Assembly: GCA_902524595.1 (NCBI GenBank)
Contig: CABZDS010000009.1
Span: forward strand, 1 to 44,051
Direction: 5' to 3'
Length of the DNA: 44,051 nucleotides
DNA from: an uncultured Pelagibacteraceae bacterium
Lineage (GTDB): Bacteria > Pseudomonadota > Alphaproteobacteria > Pelagibacterales > Pelagibacteraceae
Of the stretch, positions 41,392 to 44,051 are shown one piece after another. Position numbers and translations under genes: made by a program. Numbering within the stretch: the first letter of the stretch is position 1; every line of letters begins with the position of its first letter. The notes beneath the pieces are model-generated. The model was given only the letters and a program-made list of their open reading frames with translations. It was not told where the DNA came from and did no database searches.

Positions 41392-42165
41392 TTACTTGCT
41401 TTTTTTTAATCTATTTAAAACGCTGTTAGCTGTTTTATATAGTGATTTGTAAAATCCAAGTTTTCTCAATTCTTTTACAGCTTGCTCATTTAGGCCTTTT
41501 GGGGTTTGTGAATTTTTAACAAGTATTTTTAAATCTTTATTTGAATTAATTTTTGCATCCTCAGATAAAGCAATAAATAACGAAGTAACATACTTTTGAG
41601 AGTCATTTCTATTAATTCCCTTTTTTACTAACCATTCACTTAGAGTTTGTAATATTTCATAAAATGGGGCCATCATTGATGAAGTTGCCCAAAAATTTAG
41701 TGATTGGTTTTCATTTTTTATTTCAACAGATGTACCAAGTTTATTAAAAAAATTTCTAACTTGTTTATCTGGTGGAAAAATTGGCACCGGTCCTTTTCTA
41801 ATAGAAATTGGAGGCAAAGGAATTGCTCTAATAATCTTAGTTTTAACTTTAATATATTTTTTTAACTCAGTCATTTTTATAGTTGAAATAAAACTTACTA
41901 TCGTTTGACCTTTTTTAAATTTTAGCTTTGGAAGAATAATTTTTCCAATCGTTGGTGTTATTGCTAAAAAAACCCAATTTGATTGATTGATAATATCTTG
42001 ATTGTCATTAGATATTTTTATCTTTTTACTTTTTTTTTTAAGTTCGCTCGAAATTTTTGAATTTCTCTTTGAAATAATTATTTTATTAACTTTTAATTTT
42101 GATCCCAGTATTCCATTTATTACTGATTTTGAAATATGTCCTGTCCCAATAAATCCAATTTTCAT
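41392..42165 (-). CDS. pyrroline-5-carboxylate reductase-like protein
   Basis: A 257-residue dehydrogenase of the ProC/P5C-reductase superfamily. The nucleotide-binding start is KIGFIGTGHISKSVINGIL, and the IRAIPLPPISIRKGP block matches the NTP-type substrate loop region. The usual C-terminal signature with consecutive T-S-P-G-G-T-T is replaced by VKNSQTPKGLNEQAVKEL, so it is not a standard proline-making ProC. It may reduce another cyclic imine or 2-keto/amino compound. It lies between glaH and livG in the same run, 1 bp from livG. The assignment to the fold is firm; the reaction is not. Confidence 0.75.
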   Translation of the reverse strand: MKIGFIGTGHISKSVINGILGSKLKVNKIIISKRNSKISSELKKKSKKIKISNDNQDIINQSNWVFLAITPTIGKIILPKLKFKKGQTIVSFISTIKMTELKKYIKVKTKIIRAIPLPPISIRKGPVPIFPPDKQVRNFFNKLGTSVEIKNENQSLNFWATSSMMAPFYEILQTLSEWLVKKGINRNDSQKYVTSLFIALSEDAKINSNKDLKILVKNSQTPKGLNEQAVKELRKLGFYKSLYKTANSVLNRLKKSK

Positions 42166-42198
42166 GATAAACTATTTGATTATTATCACTAAAATTAA

Positions 42199-43119
42199 TT
42201 AATTAGTAAAAAAAGAACCCCTAATTCTTAGTAATTCTCTTGATAATTTTTTATTTTCTACAAATGGTTTTCTACCATGTAACCAGAAATAGTTATTCGC
42301 AACTACTGAGTAACCAACTGGTAAAGGCATTATAACTTTATTTTGACTACCTTCTAATGAGTCAGATAACTTTTGTAAAAATAATCCTTGCTTCATATTT
42401 TTTGGCTCAGGGAATTGATCAATATAAGAAATTTTTGGTTTTCCATTTTCATCCTCTGAAAAAACAGGATGTTCAACTTTATAATCAACATTTTTACTTT
42501 TAGGTGAACCCCAAACAAAATTTTGTTTTCCAACTTTATCATTAGTTAAGCTATCTAAATGTTCCCAATCATCAAGGTGTAACATTGCAGTTTCACCACC
42601 TTGAACGTTTTCCTCTTCCATTTTTAACATTAAGAGCCAATCAGTTTTTTCTTTAACATAAGTACCATCGGTATGAAGATCCATATTGGTATAAGCTTTT
42701 CTAAGATAAGAGTCGCTACTATCTTCATGTTTAACATGAAATCTGGCATAATATTTTCCAGCCATAGAATCAAAATTTGGATTACCAAGTAAATGTGTAA
42801 CCGCAGTAGAAAGTTTTATTAAAAAATTATTATCAATTTTTTTTGATGTATTTTTTGGTCCAATCACAAAGCATCCCGTATTTCTGTCTCTTATTATGGA
42901 ATTTATAAATTTTCCCAGTTTTTCAGATGTTGAGTCATCTAATGATTTTGCCAATGTAAATCTAGTAAATGGTTTGTATTCAAGAGCAGTGATATCGAAT
43001 TTTTTGAAAGGAAAGATTAATTTATCAATAATTTCGTCTTCAATTTCAATATTTACAATTCTCTTCGAGTATTTACTTAAAGAAATATTAAATCCAGAAA
43101 TGTTTGCTAAGCTCTCCAT
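42199..43119 (-). CDS. glaH: glutarate 2-hydroxylase (GlaH/CsiD family)
   Basis: Fe(II)/2-oxoglutarate-dependent glutarate hydroxylase, converting glutarate to L-2-hydroxyglutarate in lysine/cadaverine breakdown. The match to E. coli CsiD is striking from memory across ARFHVKHEDSSDSYLRKAY, DWLLMLKMEEENVQGGE, MLHLDDWEH, WGSPKSKNV and SYIDQFPEPKNM. Ligands are H149 and D151 (DLHTDG) and H281 (WLHGRKPF), with R300 for 2-oxoglutarate. The 306 residues are slightly shorter than CsiD (about 325). The usual partner, L-2-hydroxyglutarate oxidase, is not in this window. Placement beside a Liv-type importer suggests import of glutarate or a precursor such as 5-aminovalerate. Confidence 0.9.
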   Translation of the reverse strand: MESLANISGFNISLSKYSKRIVNIEIEDEIIDKLIFPFKKFDITALEYKPFTRFTLAKSLDDSTSEKLGKFINSIIRDRNTGCFVIGPKNTSKKIDNNFLIKLSTAVTHLLGNPNFDSMAGKYYARFHVKHEDSSDSYLRKAYTNMDLHTDGTYVKEKTDWLLMLKMEEENVQGGETAMLHLDDWEHLDSLTNDKVGKQNFVWGSPKSKNVDYKVEHPVFSEDENGKPKISYIDQFPEPKNMKQGLFLQKLSDSLEGSQNKVIMPLPVGYSVVANNYFWLHGRKPFVENKKLSRELLRIRGSFFTN

Positions 43120-43122
43120 ATA

Positions 43123-43629
43123 TTATTTATTACATACCCCAATTGAATTTGGACCACAAGTTTCACCGTTTGTCCATGTAGCACCAATTAAATTAGCACC
43201 ATCGAAATTTGCATTGGTCATATTAGATGAGGTAAAGTTTGCTTCCATTAAATTCGCATTTTGAAAATTAGTTTCAATTAATGTTGAGCCCATAAAATCA
43301 ACTCTTGTCATATTAGCTCCTGTAAAATTTGCTTTTTCAAAATTTCCACCAACCAATGTTGACTCGTATAAGTTTGCTCTAACAAAAGTGGACTCTGGAA
43401 AAGTTCCAAATGACAAATTTGAAGTCATCATTATACTTTTATCAAAATTAACTTGTATAAAACTTGCAAATGATAAATTCGAGTTTGGTAAATAACTGCC
43501 TTGTAAATCTTGGCCATCTGAAAATCTGCAGTTAGTATAATCTACACCATCTGTTAAAGGATCATCACATGCGGAATATGATATATTTGGTATAAATATT
43601 AAAAAAAGTAAAAATAGCAATTTTTTCAT
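43123..43629 (-). CDS. secreted pentapeptide-repeat protein
   Basis: A 168-residue protein with an N-terminal signal peptide (residues 1 to about 20, ending SYSA before Cys21). The rest is built of A(N/D)(L/F)xx-type pentapeptides, for example ANLYES, ANFTGANMTR, TNFQNANLMEANF and ANFDGANL, which fold as a right-handed four-sided helix. C-terminal cysteines (CGPNSIGVC) may pair. The periplasmic location is inferred. The function is unknown. It lies between azlD and glaH with gaps of a few bases or less. Confidence 0.85.
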   Translation of the reverse strand: MKKLLFLLFLIFIPNISYSACDDPLTDGVDYTNCRFSDGQDLQGSYLPNSNLSFASFIQVNFDKSIMMTSNLSFGTFPESTFVRANLYESTLVGGNFEKANFTGANMTRVDFMGSTLIETNFQNANLMEANFTSSNMTNANFDGANLIGATWTNGETCGPNSIGVCNK

Positions 43630-43955
43630 TATATGTTTTCACTACTTAATAAAAACATAATGATAGCAGAGAATAATGTTGGGTAAACTAAATTTTTTTT
43701 GGTAATTTTAAAAATAATAATAGCTGCAATAACAACAATAAACCTTGATAAATAATTACTTTCTGCAAGAGTGCCCGCTGGAAATATTATCATTCTTGAT
43801 ATTAATGCTGCTAAAGTCGAGTAGGCTAAATAATTAAACCATCTATATATTTTTGTATTTTCATCTATTATTTCTGAAGTAAAAGCTCCCAAAAATCTAG
43901 AAATGTATGTTGCTAGAGAAGTAATCAGGATGATTAACATTATATTAACTGACAT
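43629..43955 (-). CDS. azlD: branched-chain amino acid exporter subunit AzlD
   Basis: Small inner-membrane protein of 108 residues from the ATG at 43955, chosen because GGAG precedes it; an upstream in-frame TTG is less likely. It has about four hydrophobic segments with TYISRFLGAF and YSTLAALISRMIIFP typical of AzlD. It works with AzlC as a branched-chain amino acid (or related) exporter. Its start overlaps the end of azlC, and its stop touches the start of the pentapeptide-repeat gene. Confidence 0.85.
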   Translation of the reverse strand: MSVNIMLIILITSLATYISRFLGAFTSEIIDENTKIYRWFNYLAYSTLAALISRMIIFPAGTLAESNYLSRFIVVIAAIIIFKITKKNLVYPTLFSAIIMFLLSSENI

Positions 43956-44051
43956 TTTTTTCTCCAAATAAATATGCAATACTTCCAGCTATAAAACCTC
44001 CGATCAAAACACACCAATCAGGACTTACAAAATAAAATAAAGGCCCTAATA
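43945..44051 (-). CDS. azlC: AzlC C-terminal end, truncated by window edge
   Basis: The minus-strand frame entering from the right edge reads LGPLFYFVSPDWCVLIGG and ends KNVS with a TAA stop at 43947-43945. This short membrane segment just upstream of azlD, overlapping it by 11 bases, is where azlC is normally found. Only about 35 codons are visible, so the identity rests mostly on position and hydrophobic character. Confidence 0.65.
   Translation of the reverse strand, partial: LGPLFYFVSPDWCVLIGGFIAGSIAYLFGEKNVS

Noticed and set aside
1..44051. Glycine riboswitch, tRNA, IS element or CRISPR array
   Set aside because: No intergenic gap is long enough for most of these, and I saw no repeats, transposase motifs or cloverleaf-like sequences that support them.

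Overview
The window is AT-rich, densely packed DNA from a streamlined, free-living marine alphaproteobacterium, most like SAR11 (Pelagibacterales) or the related AEGEAN-169/HIMB59 group. The reasons are very short or overlapping intergenic gaps (the longest is about 130 bp), Lys/Asn/Ile-rich proteins, a DmdA-type DMSP demethylase, and stacked ABC and DMT transporters for osmolytes and amino compounds. The taxon is inferred from gene content only. I saw no rRNA, tRNA, IS element, phage gene or CRISPR array. No stretch over 300 bp lacks a gene.

Left part (1-8710): the 3' part of dmdA runs in from the left edge and is followed by a thiolase. Facing them is a six-gene minus-strand run, eutA-doeA-potA-potD-potB-potC. 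It couples two ectoine-utilisation-type enzymes to a polyamine-type ABC importer, with a strong hairpin between the binding protein and the permeases.

8827-18666: a plus-strand run encodes an aldehyde dehydrogenase, a VOC protein, a homocysteine S-methyltransferase-like protein, MsrA and a beta-lactamase-fold hydrolase. A minus-strand run encodes an iron alcohol dehydrogenase, an amidase, a DMT exporter and a second homocysteine S-methyltransferase-like protein. A further DMT transporter follows. Both methyltransferase-like proteins share an unusual replacement at the first zinc-ligand motif.

18660-31596: a quaternary-amine region. It holds a glycine betaine-type ABC importer (ProV, a double-length ProW, ProX), a gamma-butyrobetaine-hydroxylase-like dioxygenase, L-carnitine dehydrogenase, a dehydrocarnitine-cleaving BKACE enzyme, a betainyl-CoA thioesterase-like protein, a CitE-like lyase, a TauD-like dioxygenase and a choline-dehydrogenase-like GMC flavoprotein. 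Together these could take up quaternary amines and convert gamma-butyrobetaine or carnitine to glycine betaine plus acetoacetate, and choline to betaine aldehyde.

31659-36097: a third DMT transporter and a large secreted subtilase. The latter has a Calx-beta-like domain, glycine-rich linkers and a probable C-terminal outer-membrane barrel.

36225-44051: a Liv-type ABC importer (livK on plus; livG, livF, livH and livM on minus). livH is split by a single-base frameshift in an A7 run, and a 22-codon membrane ORF is coupled to livM. The same minus-strand run carries a ProC-like reductase, a glutarate hydroxylase (GlaH/CsiD), a secreted pentapeptide-repeat protein and AzlC/AzlD. The whole window reads as an osmolyte and amino-compound uptake and catabolism region.
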